DNA from: Pseudomonadota bacterium
GTDB lineage: Bacteria; Pseudomonadota; Alphaproteobacteria; Sphingomonadales; Sphingomonadaceae
Length of the DNA stretch: 14,099 nt
Assembly: GCA_023416515.1 (NCBI GenBank)
Contig: JAEZHP010000018.1
Coordinates: 1 to 14,099, forward strand
Reading direction: 5' to 3'
The first letter of the stretch is position 1; each line of letters opens with the position of its first letter. This document shows positions 1-5,866 of this stretch, one piece after another. The position numbers were made by a program, and so were the translations under genes. The notes under the pieces are model-generated. The model did no database searches. It worked only from the letters and a program-made list of their open reading frames with translations, and was not told the origin of the DNA.

Positions 1-488
1 CGCCCGGGGGGGCCGGTCACGTCCACGACAGAACCGACACAGGGTGCGCCCCGTTGCATGAACCCCAAACTACGTTCCGTTCATCGGGCGTTTAGCGAGC
101 GGTTGGGGGCGGATCCGTTCAGGAAAGTCGGCTGTTTTGCTGACGAAGTTCATGAAGTTCATTGTCTGGACGCAATTTCCGCAGATCGGTTCGACGCAGT
201 TCGACCCGCGCCAGGCCTACCCGCGCGCGTATCCTGCGTCGGCTCCCACAACTTGTGATCTGGTCCGCTCATGATTGCAGCTCCCGCGAGTCGAGAACGG
301 ACCTCTTATCCCATTTGGTACACTGTAGGAAAGTACTTTTTGCGTATCCGGTGGACTCCTGTCGCCTGCATCAGGAGCGCGCATGCCGTCAGACAGGAAT
401 CCGCGGGCGCAGAGACTAAGCCGAGTGGTTGGGGGACGTAGCTCCTTGCCGGGTGGCGTGGCGTCCAGTCAGCCAAGGGAGGAAAAAC
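1..488. other. No supported gene; leader of the 489 gene
   Basis: I see no recognisable gene here. One + frame is open from the window edge to a TGA at 256-258, so the tail of an upstream gene cannot be excluded, but its translation resembles nothing I know and the internal ATG at 58 lacks a ribosome binding site. Visible structure is a tandem 9-bp repeat (gaagttcat, 145-153 and 154-162) and a small hairpin (ctcctg/caggag, 356-361 with 372-377). The promoter of the 489 gene presumably lies in the last 200 bases, but I cannot place it. Confidence 0.5.
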
Positions 489-899
489 ATGCTCGAACCG
501 ACCGAAACCACCGGGGAGACTCGTCAAGCGCTGTTCATCTGCCCGGAGGAGGCGCGTGGCTGGAAGGTGTGGATCGACGCGCGCGGCATCGTTCCGAAGC
601 TTCGGGTCGAAGGCGAGGTGCTGGTCAGCAACCCGGAGATCGGCTTCCAGCTCACCGAAGGCGAGCGGGTCGACGGCGACGACGGAGTCACCCAGTATCT
701 CGACTTCAGCTATCGGGAAGGCGGCTCGTCCGGACCGGAGGGAAGCTGGCAGAAGGTGACGGGGCCCGACATCACCGCGCCCAGCCCGGACGGCAGCGGC
801 CGCTACTACAAATCGGTGATCATCCAGTGCGACCGCCGCGCCTATCACCAGGAGGACGATCCGCGGCCGCTTCCCGGGGGCGCGGACGGCGGGGCCTAG
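489..899 (+). CDS. Conserved-looking hypothetical protein, 136 aa
   Basis: I do not recognise this protein. The ATG at 489 was chosen over the longer frame from 429 because an AGGGAGG ribosome binding site lies 6 to 12 bases before it. The protein has no signal peptide, no membrane segment and no Cys-rich motif. It has one cysteine in the N-terminal stretch LFICPEE and one near the C-terminus, a Trp/Tyr-bearing middle, and an acidic, Gly/Pro-rich disordered-looking tail. Codon use is the GC-ending type of the neighbouring genes, which supports it being real. The next gene begins 150 bases downstream on the same strand. A small cytosolic protein is the most that can be said. Confidence 0.6.
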   Translation: MLEPTETTGETRQALFICPEEARGWKVWIDARGIVPKLRVEGEVLVSNPEIGFQLTEGERVDGDDGVTQYLDFSYREGGSSGPEGSWQKVTGPDITAPSPDGSGRYYKSVIIQCDRRAYHQEDDPRPLPGGADGGA

Positions 900-1051
900 G
901 GCTCCCGCTCACCGACCCCGGAGCCGGGGCGTCACGGGGAGCGCGCGGGCCGAGGGGCAGCGAGACGCGGGCCGGCTGATCCAGGTCAGCTAGTTTGTCG
1001 GCAACGTACCTCCCGTGGGGGAGTTTGGTCCCGCGACAGCGGAGAGCCAGC

Positions 1052-1720
1052 ATGGTCAAGACCTGGGGCGCCGAGCGCGGCCTTAAGCGCTTCGAGGGGT
1101 TTACCGACGCGGTCTTCGCAATCGCGCTCACTCTCCTGGTCGTCGAGATCAAGCCGCCGGGGTCGCCGGAGGGGCCGCGGGTCGGCGCGAGCCTCTGGCA
1201 GACGATCGCCGAGCAATGGCACGAGGATCTCGCGCTCCTGGTGAGCTTCGTCGCGATCGGGGTCTATTGGCTGCAGCACCATTATACCGGCCGGATCTAC
1301 GTCAAGAGCGACCACGGGTTCAGCGCGATCAACCTCGGCTTCCTGCTGGCGGTGATGGTATTGCCCTATCCGATCCGGGTGTGGAGCTTCCATGTCGGCA
1401 CGGTTCACGAGGCGAGCGCGAGCCAGGTGCTGACGATCGGACTGGCGCTGCCGGCCCTGTTCTGGATGGCCAAGTGGTTTTACGCGCGGCCGCGCTCGCT
1501 GATGGACGACAGGCTCGCGCCGGACTTCGTCCGCCAGATGACCCGCCGTTACGGGATCAGCACCGTGCTCAGCGTTGCAGCGATCCCGCTATCCCTGGCC
1601 GCGCCCCGGCTCGGCGTCGGGCTCTCGTTCCTGATCCTGTTCTTCTTCCTCCTGCCCCAGCCAAAGCCCCGCTACCGCGACGGCAAGGAGCCTGACGAGG
1701 ACGAGAAGGTGCATGCGTAA
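1052..1720 (+). CDS. TMEM175/DUF1211-family membrane protein, putative K+ channel
   Basis: This 222-residue membrane protein matches the bacterial TMEM175 (DUF1211) family, whose characterised members are potassium channels built from a six-helix unit. The family signature lies in the first helix: residues 13-29 read RFxGFTDAVFAIALTLL, where the usual sequence is R-x3-FSD-x-V-F-A-I-A-x-T-L-L. The serine of the FSD motif is threonine here. Further hydrophobic segments are near 59-78, 90-110, 124-143, 168-183 and 186-201, followed by a charged tail. I chose the ATG at 1052 because GGAGAG lies just upstream and the motif then falls close to the N-terminus, as usual; the frame is open further upstream to 995. 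The stop lies 28 bases before the next gene, so the two may be cotranscribed. Family assignment is firm; ion selectivity is inferred from the family. Confidence 0.85.
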   Translation: MVKTWGAERGLKRFEGFTDAVFAIALTLLVVEIKPPGSPEGPRVGASLWQTIAEQWHEDLALLVSFVAIGVYWLQHHYTGRIYVKSDHGFSAINLGFLLAVMVLPYPIRVWSFHVGTVHEASASQVLTIGLALPALFWMAKWFYARPRSLMDDRLAPDFVRQMTRRYGISTVLSVAAIPLSLAAPRLGVGLSFLILFFFLLPQPKPRYRDGKEPDEDEKVHA

Positions 1721-1748
1721 GCCGCAGCGGCTACGAAGGAGAGTGGCG

Positions 1749-2063
1749 ATGATCGACCGAGCATTGTTCGTCAGGATCGAGGCGAAGGAAGGCAAGGAGG
1801 AGGAGGTCGAGGCGTTCCTGAGGAGCGCGCTCGACGACGTCCGCGAGGAAGAGGGGACGATCGACTGGTACGCGGTCCGCTTCGGCAAGCGCGACTTCGC
1901 GATCTTCGACACGTTCGGAAGCGAGAAGGACCGCCTCGCCCATCTCGCCGGGCGGGTCGGCCGGGCGCTGATCGCCCACACGCCGACTCTGCTCCACGGA
2001 CTGCCGAGCATCGAGCATTGCGAGGTCCTGGCGAGCAAGGAATCGGCGGCGCAGGTCGGGTAG
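1749..2063 (+). CDS. Antibiotic biosynthesis monooxygenase (ABM) fold protein
   Basis: This is a 104-residue protein of the dimeric ferredoxin-like ABM family, which includes small quinol monooxygenases and many uncharacterised stress proteins. Visible signs are the opening strand ALFVRIEAKEGKEEEVEAFL, the central GTIDWYAVRFGKRDFAIFDTF strand pair, and the terminal helix and strand HTPTLLHGLPSIEHCEVL. Length is normal for a single-domain member. The ATG at 1749 is preceded by AAGGAGAG at 6 to 8 bases; the upstream in-frame ATG at 1713 would overlap the channel gene. The enzyme activity and substrate cannot be read from the sequence. It is the last + strand gene before the convergent TIR operon. 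Confidence 0.75.
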   Translation: MIDRALFVRIEAKEGKEEEVEAFLRSALDDVREEEGTIDWYAVRFGKRDFAIFDTFGSEKDRLAHLAGRVGRALIAHTPTLLHGLPSIEHCEVLASKESAAQVG

Positions 2064-2082
2064 GCAGCCTGAGCAGCCTGAG
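2064..2082. repeat. Tandem 9-bp repeat after the ABM gene
   Basis: The unit gcagcctga occurs twice head to tail (2064-2072, 2073-2081) directly after the ABM stop codon. The 110-base stretch between the convergent genes (2064-2173) otherwise shows only a weak hairpin (gccgt/acggc) without a T-tract, so I see no clear terminator for either side. Confidence 0.5.
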
Positions 2083-2173
2083 TGGGGGGCGATCTCGACG
2101 CGGCTCAAATTATTCGCGACGAGCGATGCAGCCCGTTATGCTGGACTTGATCGGGCCGTCGGCGAACGGCGAG

Positions 2174-2344
2174 CTAAGCCGCCCGCTGCACGCGATCCAC
2201 ATGCAAGCTGTTGCAACGAGGACACCTGATCGGGCCAACAGGAAGTTGGAGGCGCTCACGCTGCCGTACCTCATCCTCAGTGAGTACGTTAATCACGAAC
2301 CCATTGTCGCAGTCGAGGCATCGAAAGCCAACCTGCTCAGACAT
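2174..2344 (-). CDS. Small zinc-ribbon protein, 56 aa, last gene of TIR operon
   Basis: This short gene reads MSEQVGFRCLDCDNGF at the start and has two CxxC pairs (C9/C12 and C41/C44), the spacing of a small zinc ribbon. The 28-residue linker is rich in charged residues (LTEDEVRQRERL), and the tail is basic. Its ATG lies inside the last codons of the TIR gene: the eight bases ATGTCTGA (minus strand) hold both this start and the TIR stop, in different frames. An AGGTAGGA ribosome binding site precedes it at about 6 bases. The overlap and the conserved-looking zinc knuckles argue for a real, translationally coupled gene. Function is unknown; nucleic-acid binding or a structural or partner role for the TIR protein is possible. 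It ends with TAG at 2174. Confidence 0.72.
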   Translation of the reverse strand: MSEQVGFRCLDCDNGFVINVLTEDEVRQRERLQLPVGPIRCPRCNSLHVDRVQRAA

Positions 2345-3299
2345 AGTCGATTCCTACCTTTGAGATGAGGTCATCCCAGAGCATTTGGGCGGCCTCGCGT
2401 GGGGATAGGCGCTCTTTGGAGCCGTTACGGTGGCTGAAGAGCGTGGAGGTCAACGACAGCTGATAATCGTCGGCATCGACTGCGAAGCCGCCGTTCGAGG
2501 TGTTTCGTGAGTTCGTGTCGCCGTAGAGAATGTCGATTGCGCCCCAGCTGCCGCCTAGGCGGACGTGCAGCGTCTCATAGCCGCGACTGATTCCGCGGTT
2601 GATGACGGTGCACGAAAAGTGATCGCCAGCGATCGGGGAAAGCCGTCCCTCCAACTCTTGTATGGCGGACAGCTCGGCAACCGACGCTTCGAAAAACTTG
2701 TAGATCTCGTGGAACGCCCCCTCAGCGAAATCTCTCTTCGCAAGGGCGTCGAATTCACGCCTTACCCGGTATCTTGACGCAGCAGTGGATGCGTTGGCGG
2801 GCGCTGCCGCTGAAGCTGCAGCTTTCGTCTCAATCGGCTGCGTCGCGACTAGCCGCCTCAGCTCGTGGATGACTTGCATGAAGGCGACATTCGGATTTGT
2901 GAATTCGGCGACTGCCTTGCCGTCGTCCGGCAGCGCCTTGAACTTTGACAGGGGGGTCGACAGCCAGTCGGAAGGCTCCAAGATTACCGGGACGATCGCC
3001 AACTCGCCGCGATCCTCGCGTTGGAGAGCGCTGGTGAGTTCGCGCTCATAGCAGTAGTTTGAGGCGATGTAGTCTGGGCTTACGCACGCAACGAAAATGT
3101 CCGCCTGAGCTAATTCGCGCTCAATCTCGTCGTCGAAGCGAGTGCCGGCCCGAATGTCTCGATCATACCACCCGGAGATGCTGCCCTCGCGCTGAAGCTG
3201 AGCGAGATGCTTCTGGAATCGGCCAAGCAACTGTCCGTCTGCGTGCGAATACGAGACGAACAGCCGCTTTGGCGTCTCCGAGTTTTTGCCTGTCTTCAC
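2337..3299 (-). CDS. TIR-domain protein with unassigned C-terminal domain
   Basis: This is a 320-residue protein with an N-terminal TIR domain (about residues 11-150). Typical bacterial TIR marks are present: KRLFVSYSHAD at 11-21, the WYDRDIRAG loop at 44-52, SPDYIASNYCYEREL at 74-88, PVILEPSDW at 104-112 and KALPDDGKAV at 121-130. By alignment from memory with bacterial TIRs carrying 'SDYCYDxEM', E87 is the probable catalytic glutamate for NAD+ cleavage. An Ala-rich linker (about 158-174) leads to a C-terminal domain (175-320) I do not recognise. It contains helical and beta-looking parts and could be a sensor. The only usable start is GTG at 3299: the frame is closed by TGA at 3387-3389 and has no ATG before the TIR core. 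That GTG overlaps the stop of the upstream proline-rich ORF (GTGA), so translation is probably coupled. NADase activity is inferred, not shown. Confidence 0.88.
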   Translation of the reverse strand: MKTGKNSETPKRLFVSYSHADGQLLGRFQKHLAQLQREGSISGWYDRDIRAGTRFDDEIERELAQADIFVACVSPDYIASNYCYERELTSALQREDRGELAIVPVILEPSDWLSTPLSKFKALPDDGKAVAEFTNPNVAFMQVIHELRRLVATQPIETKAAASAAAPANASTAASRYRVRREFDALAKRDFAEGAFHEIYKFFEASVAELSAIQELEGRLSPIAGDHFSCTVINRGISRGYETLHVRLGGSWGAIDILYGDTNSRNTSNGGFAVDADDYQLSLTSTLFSHRNGSKERLSPREAAQMLWDDLISKVGIDYV

Positions 3300-3418
3300 C
3301 GCGTCACCGGCCGAGGAAAGCCCGGTCGCTGGGGCAACTCGACCGGCATCGGCCGCTGCGGCGGTTCCATCGGTCGCTGCGGTAGTTCATTAGGCGTGGG
3401 CCGGGTGGGATAGTTCAC
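3296..3418 (-). CDS. Proline-rich 40-aa peptide coupled to the TIR gene
   Basis: This small ORF starts at a GTG (3416-3418) behind a near-perfect TAGGAGGT ribosome binding site, which itself grows out of the TAG stop of the preceding gene. It encodes 40 residues, of which about a third are proline, with three PQRP units (ELPQRPMEPPQRP, then ELPQRPGF). It has no cysteine and no membrane segment, so it is likely disordered. Its TGA overlaps the GTG start of the TIR gene in the four bases GTGA. Spacing, ribosome binding site and overlap together suggest a genuine coupled gene. It may be a leader that sets TIR translation, or a proline-rich ligand or inhibitor of the TIR protein. I know of no family for it. 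Confidence 0.65.
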   Translation of the reverse strand: MNYPTRPTPNELPQRPMEPPQRPMPVELPQRPGFPRPVTR

Positions 3419-3429
3419 GATTCCACCTC

Positions 3430-3606
3430 CTACCGCTTGCTCGGAGGAGTGATCCTGACCGGCGACCAGCCGCGGCCCGGCTCGGTCGTCGGTGGAAACC
3501 GCGTGTTATCGGGAACCGTCGAATAGTTATCGTAGCGTCCACCGCGGGGACCGGTCTCCTGATAGATGCCGCCGTTTTCTCCGCTGTTGTCACCAGGCTT
3601 GGGCAT
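3430..3606 (-). CDS. 58-aa Gly/Pro-rich 'GPRGG' small protein (YjzC-like)
   Basis: The protein begins MPKPGDNSGENGGIYQETG and continues with PRGGR, then VPDNTRFPPTTEPGRGW and a basic tail. The order GxY / GPRGG / PPTxxPG recalls small bacterial proteins annotated as YjzC-like; this is from memory and the similarity is short. The ATG at 3606 is chosen over the longer frame (to 3666) because AGGAGA lies 7 bases upstream and the longer version would run into the operator. It is the first gene of the TIR unit and lies 11 bases before the proline-rich ORF. It is probably disordered and cytosolic; its role is unknown. Confidence 0.72.
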   Translation of the reverse strand: MPKPGDNSGENGGIYQETGPRGGRYDNYSTVPDNTRFPPTTEPGRGWSPVRITPPSKR

Positions 3607-3644
3607 TTCACATCTCCTATCAGCACCACCCGAGTGCTTCAGAA

Positions 3645-3673
3645 CAGCTATCCCAACCTTGATCATTGATCAA
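3645..3673 (-). promoter_or_regulatory. Putative promoter of the TIR operon
   Basis: On the minus strand TTGATC (3673-3668) and TAGCTG (3650-3645) are 17 bases apart. The -35 is the first half of operator 1. The -10 matches the consensus at only three of six bases, so this rests mainly on the same arrangement recurring before the toxin-like gene at 4749. Confidence 0.4.
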
Positions 3674-3676
3674 GGT
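3656..3676. promoter_or_regulatory. Operator copy 1 before TIR operon
   Basis: A perfect 21-bp palindrome with 10-bp arms (ACCTTGATCA / TGATCAAGGT) and one central base. The core TTGATCATTGATCAA recurs in altered form at 3682-3696 and 4794-4808. It lies 50 bases upstream of the 58-aa gene start. It is a probable binding site of the XRE regulator encoded at 3761-4444. Confidence 0.72.
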
Positions 3677-3681
3677 GGTTG

Positions 3682-3696
3682 TTGACCATTGAGCAA
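3682..3696. promoter_or_regulatory. Operator copy 2 before TIR operon
   Basis: TTGACCATTGAGCAA differs from operator 1 at two of 15 positions and is offset from it by 23 bp, about two helical turns, as expected for cooperative binding on one DNA face. Its end touches the A-tract that forms the U-tract of the regulator terminator. Confidence 0.65.
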
Positions 3697-3726
3697 AAAA
3701 AGCCCGCGAGGGCTACTCGCGGGCTT
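3694..3726 (-). terminator. Rho-independent terminator of the regulator operon
   Basis: A perfect 10-bp stem (agcccgcgag at 3701-3710, ctcgcgggct at 3716-3725) with a 5-base loop is followed, in minus-strand sense, by a run of Us (A-run at 3695-3701). It lies 35 bases after the regulator stop codon and separates the regulator unit from the TIR unit. Confidence 0.88.
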
Positions 3727-3760
3727 CGTATGGCCGATGAAATAGCGTGTTACGCGATGC

Positions 3761-4444
3761 TCATGCCGCCTCGGCCAAAGTGCACCGACGCCATTGGTCG
3801 TCTTCCGCAGGATCCCTCTCCCCGTCGGGCAAAGGCCTAAGACCGAAGGAGAAGCAGAGCTTGTCGTCCAGGTCGAACACCGACTGAACGCGGGACTCGA
3901 AAATGGCCTTCTCTAGATCTTTCACGCATTCTCGGTAGTAGGCGAGGATATCGCGCAGACGCGCGACCTTCGTTTGGTCCACGTCCGACTCACTGAGCCG
4001 CTCGATGAGCTTGTCTGCGATCTCTAGACGGTCGTAGCGTCGCTTCAGGATGATAACCCGAAACAGCTTTTCGGCAGAATTCGAAAGAACTCTCTCACCA
4101 TTCTCGCAGCGAGAAAGATGCTCCGCCGAAATTCCGAGTAACTCGGCCAGAGCGACGGCCTTTAGGCCGATGGCCTTTCTAAGGAACTTCAGCTCTAGGC
4201 CCGATAACTTCCGGTCGCATAGAGCTCTTGTTAAGGCGACCTCTTTTAGAAGATCGGTTTGGTTGGGAATATAGGTTGCCAGAACCTTCTTTGTAGACGG
4301 GCAGACTTCCTGCTTTACAGCATTTCGAAGGATGATTCCAAATGGCGCGCCCAAGCCATTGGCAACATACTCCTCAACCACAGTCATGCGGTCATTGTCC
4401 TCTCTCTTGTGAGAGATTTTCTTGTGGCTCCATGTCTCCGTCAT
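3761..4444 (-). CDS. XRE/MqsA-type HTH regulator, probable antitoxin-like repressor
   Basis: This is a 227-residue DNA-binding protein. A Cro/C1-type helix-turn-helix occupies about residues 84-132 (LELKFLRKAIGL, then LAELLGISAEHLSRCENGE). It is preceded by a segment of the kind found before the HTH in MqsA/YgiT-type antitoxins (N-terminal EYVANGLG, then LATYIPNQTDLL, then LSG-x-E-x-KFLRK). The N-terminal zinc finger of those proteins seems lost: only one cysteine (C48) is present there. A helical extension (135-185) and a tail follow. Its ATG overlaps the stop of the upstream gene (ATGA, 4441-4444), with GGGAG seven bases before; the ATG at residue 20 is a possible alternative. The three matching palindromes around the locus fit a repressor that controls its own operon and the TIR operon. 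The HTH is firm; the regulon is inferred. Confidence 0.85.
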   Translation of the reverse strand: MTETWSHKKISHKREDNDRMTVVEEYVANGLGAPFGIILRNAVKQEVCPSTKKVLATYIPNQTDLLKEVALTRALCDRKLSGLELKFLRKAIGLKAVALAELLGISAEHLSRCENGERVLSNSAEKLFRVIILKRRYDRLEIADKLIERLSESDVDQTKVARLRDILAYYRECVKDLEKAIFESRVQSVFDLDDKLCFSFGLRPLPDGERDPAEDDQWRRCTLAEAA

Positions 4445-4749
4445 CTCCCGACTCCCGACACCAGCGTTACCTCATCCACACGTATGACTCGCGCATCTGG
4501 GTCAACCCACACACGAATCTTCATGCGTTCACCCTCCGTCGTTTCTCCAGAAACGACGAATGAGGCGCCACCAGCGTCTATCTTGTTGCTCCGTTGTACC
4601 TCACACCCGAGGAGAGCATTATGGAGATCCGTTAGATCGACCCCAATCAGCTGAAGTTCGTCTTCAACTGCAGGGAGCCAGCCCATGTCGAAGTTTTCGA
4701 CCGCAACCCGAAGGAACTTGGTCGCGAGCTTCAACGCCGGTTCTGCCAT
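4441..4749 (-). CDS. Small MqsR/DUF4258-like protein, candidate toxin
   Basis: This is a 102-residue protein with a helical first half (residues 5-48, including LQLIGVDLTDLHNALLG) and a beta-rich second half (SFVVSGETTEGERMKIRVWVDP). That layout recalls DUF4258 and MqsR-type RelE-fold toxins, but the match is weak and from memory. Context helps: it is the first gene of a two-gene operon, overlaps an MqsA-like HTH gene by four bases, and follows a palindromic operator, the order of mqsRA and higBA modules. The ATG at 4749 has GGGGAG at about 7 bases. No obvious catalytic residues can be named. It could instead be a non-toxic ligand-sensing partner of the regulator. Confidence 0.7.
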   Translation of the reverse strand: MAEPALKLATKFLRVAVENFDMGWLPAVEDELQLIGVDLTDLHNALLGCEVQRSNKIDAGGASFVVSGETTEGERMKIRVWVDPDARVIRVDEVTLVSGVGR

Positions 4750-4779
4750 CTCGGCTCTCCCCTTGTGTATGGCGGCTCC

Positions 4780-4808
4780 AGGTTAACGCATAGTTGCTCA
4801 ATGAGCAA
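4780..4808 (-). promoter_or_regulatory. Putative promoter of the regulator operon
   Basis: On the minus strand TTGCTC (4808-4803) and TAACCT (4785-4780) are 17 bases apart. The -35 is the first half of operator 3, the same geometry as at the TIR operon. The -10 is weak (three of six bases). Confidence 0.4.
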
Positions 4809-4811
4809 CTA
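4791..4811. promoter_or_regulatory. Operator copy 3 before regulator operon
   Basis: A perfect 21-bp palindrome with 10-bp arms (TAGTTGCTCA / TGAGCAACTA) around one central base. Its core on the minus strand, TTGCTCATTGAGCAA, is the operator seen twice before the TIR operon. It lies 41 bases before the start of the toxin-like gene and only 2 bases past the nrdB stop codon. Confidence 0.72.
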
Positions 4812-4813
4812 TG

Positions 4814-5866
4814 TCATTCCGCAGCCACCCCGGCCCGCGCGAACATATCCTCGCCGCCGTCGCCTTCGGGCGTGTCGTTGGCGGCCTTGGCGGACTTGCG
4901 GCGGTCGAAATTGTCCCAGACTTCGTTCCAATTCCCCTTGGTCGCGGCCTTGCTGTACTCGGTCGCTCGGGTCTCGAAGAAGTTGGCGTGCTCGACTCCG
5001 TTGAGGAGCGGGGCGAGCCAGGGGAGGGGGTGCTCGTCGATCATGAACATCGGCTTCAGGCCGAGCTGGCTGAGGCGCCAGTCGGCGATGTAGCGGATGT
5101 ACTGCTTGATCTCCTTGGGAGTCATTCCGGTGACCGGGCCTTCCTCGAAGGCGAGGTCGATGAACGCGTCCTCGAGCTCGACCGTGTGGTGGCAGACCTC
5201 GCGGATGTCCTTCTTCACCGCGGGGGTGAAGCAGTCGCGCTCCTTGACGAAGGCGTGGAACAGCTTGGTGATGCCCTCGCAATGGAGGCTCTCGTCGCGG
5301 ACGGACCACGAGACGATCTGGCCCATGCCCTTCATCTTGTTGAAGCGCGGGAAGTTCATCAGCATCGCGAAGCTCGCGAACAGCTGCATGCCCTCGGTGA
5401 AGCCGCCGAACATCGCCAGCGTTCGGGCGATGTCCTCGTCGCTGTCGACCGTGAACTGCTGCATGTAATCGTGCTTGTCCTTCATCTCCTTGAACTGGAG
5501 GAAGGCGCTGTACTCGCTCTCGGGCATGCCGATCGTGTCTAAGAGGTGCGAGTAGGCCGCGATGTGCACCGTCTCCATGTTGGAGAAGGCGGTCAGCATC
5601 ATCTTGATCTCGGTCGGCTTGAACACGCGGCCGTATTTCTCGTGGTAGCAATCCTGCACCTCGACGTCGGCCTGGGTGAAGAAGCGGAAGATCTGCGTGA
5701 GCAGGTTGCGCTCGTGGTCGGTGAGCTTCTGCGCCCAGTCGCGGCAGTCCTCGCCCAAGGGCACTTCCTCGGGCATCCAGTGGATCTGCTGCTGGCGCTT
5801 CCAATATTCGAACGCCCAGGGGTATTCGAACGGCTTGTACTGCTTGCTGGCTTCGAGAAGGGGCAT
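4814..5866 (-). CDS. nrdB: Class I ribonucleotide reductase small (beta) subunit
   Basis: NrdB holds the diiron-tyrosyl radical cofactor that starts reduction of ribonucleotides to deoxyribonucleotides with NrdA. At 350 residues it is of normal length. The iron ligands and radical site are visible: D67 or nearby in FTQADVEVQDCY, E98 and H101 with radical tyrosine Y105 in METVHIAAY, E158 in GFTEGMQLF, and E192 and H195 in RDESLHCEG. The C-terminal tail (EDMFARAG...) is the part expected to dock on NrdA. I chose the ATG at 5866 (MPLLEASKQYKPF) because GGAG lies 8 bases before it; the longer frame from 5914 would translate a palindromic repeat. It is separated from nrdA by four small membrane genes on the same strand. 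No terminator is seen after it, so read-through into the downstream regulator operon is possible. Confidence 0.96.
   Translation of the reverse strand: MPLLEASKQYKPFEYPWAFEYWKRQQQIHWMPEEVPLGEDCRDWAQKLTDHERNLLTQIFRFFTQADVEVQDCYHEKYGRVFKPTEIKMMLTAFSNMETVHIAAYSHLLDTIGMPESEYSAFLQFKEMKDKHDYMQQFTVDSDEDIARTLAMFGGFTEGMQLFASFAMLMNFPRFNKMKGMGQIVSWSVRDESLHCEGITKLFHAFVKERDCFTPAVKKDIREVCHHTVELEDAFIDLAFEEGPVTGMTPKEIKQYIRYIADWRLSQLGLKPMFMIDEHPLPWLAPLLNGVEHANFFETRATEYSKAATKGNWNEVWDNFDRRKSAKAANDTPEGDGGEDMFARAGVAAE

Noticed and set aside
145..202. GTTC direct repeats (148-160 and again near 189-202) as LexA boxes
   Set aside because: Alphaproteobacterial LexA sites need GTTC-N7-GTTC; the spacings here are 5 and 6.
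306..848. 180-codon minus-strand frame across 306-848
   Set aside because: It overlaps the well-supported + strand gene at 489, lacks a ribosome binding site and gives low-complexity Arg/Ala-rich sequence.
2018..2368. 116-codon + strand frame across the TIR 3' end
   Set aside because: No ribosome binding site or domain, and the minus strand there encodes the zinc-ribbon protein and the TIR C-terminus.
4811..5542. 243-codon + strand frame opposite nrdB
   Set aside because: Antisense shadow of nrdB with no recognisable domain and no ribosome binding site.
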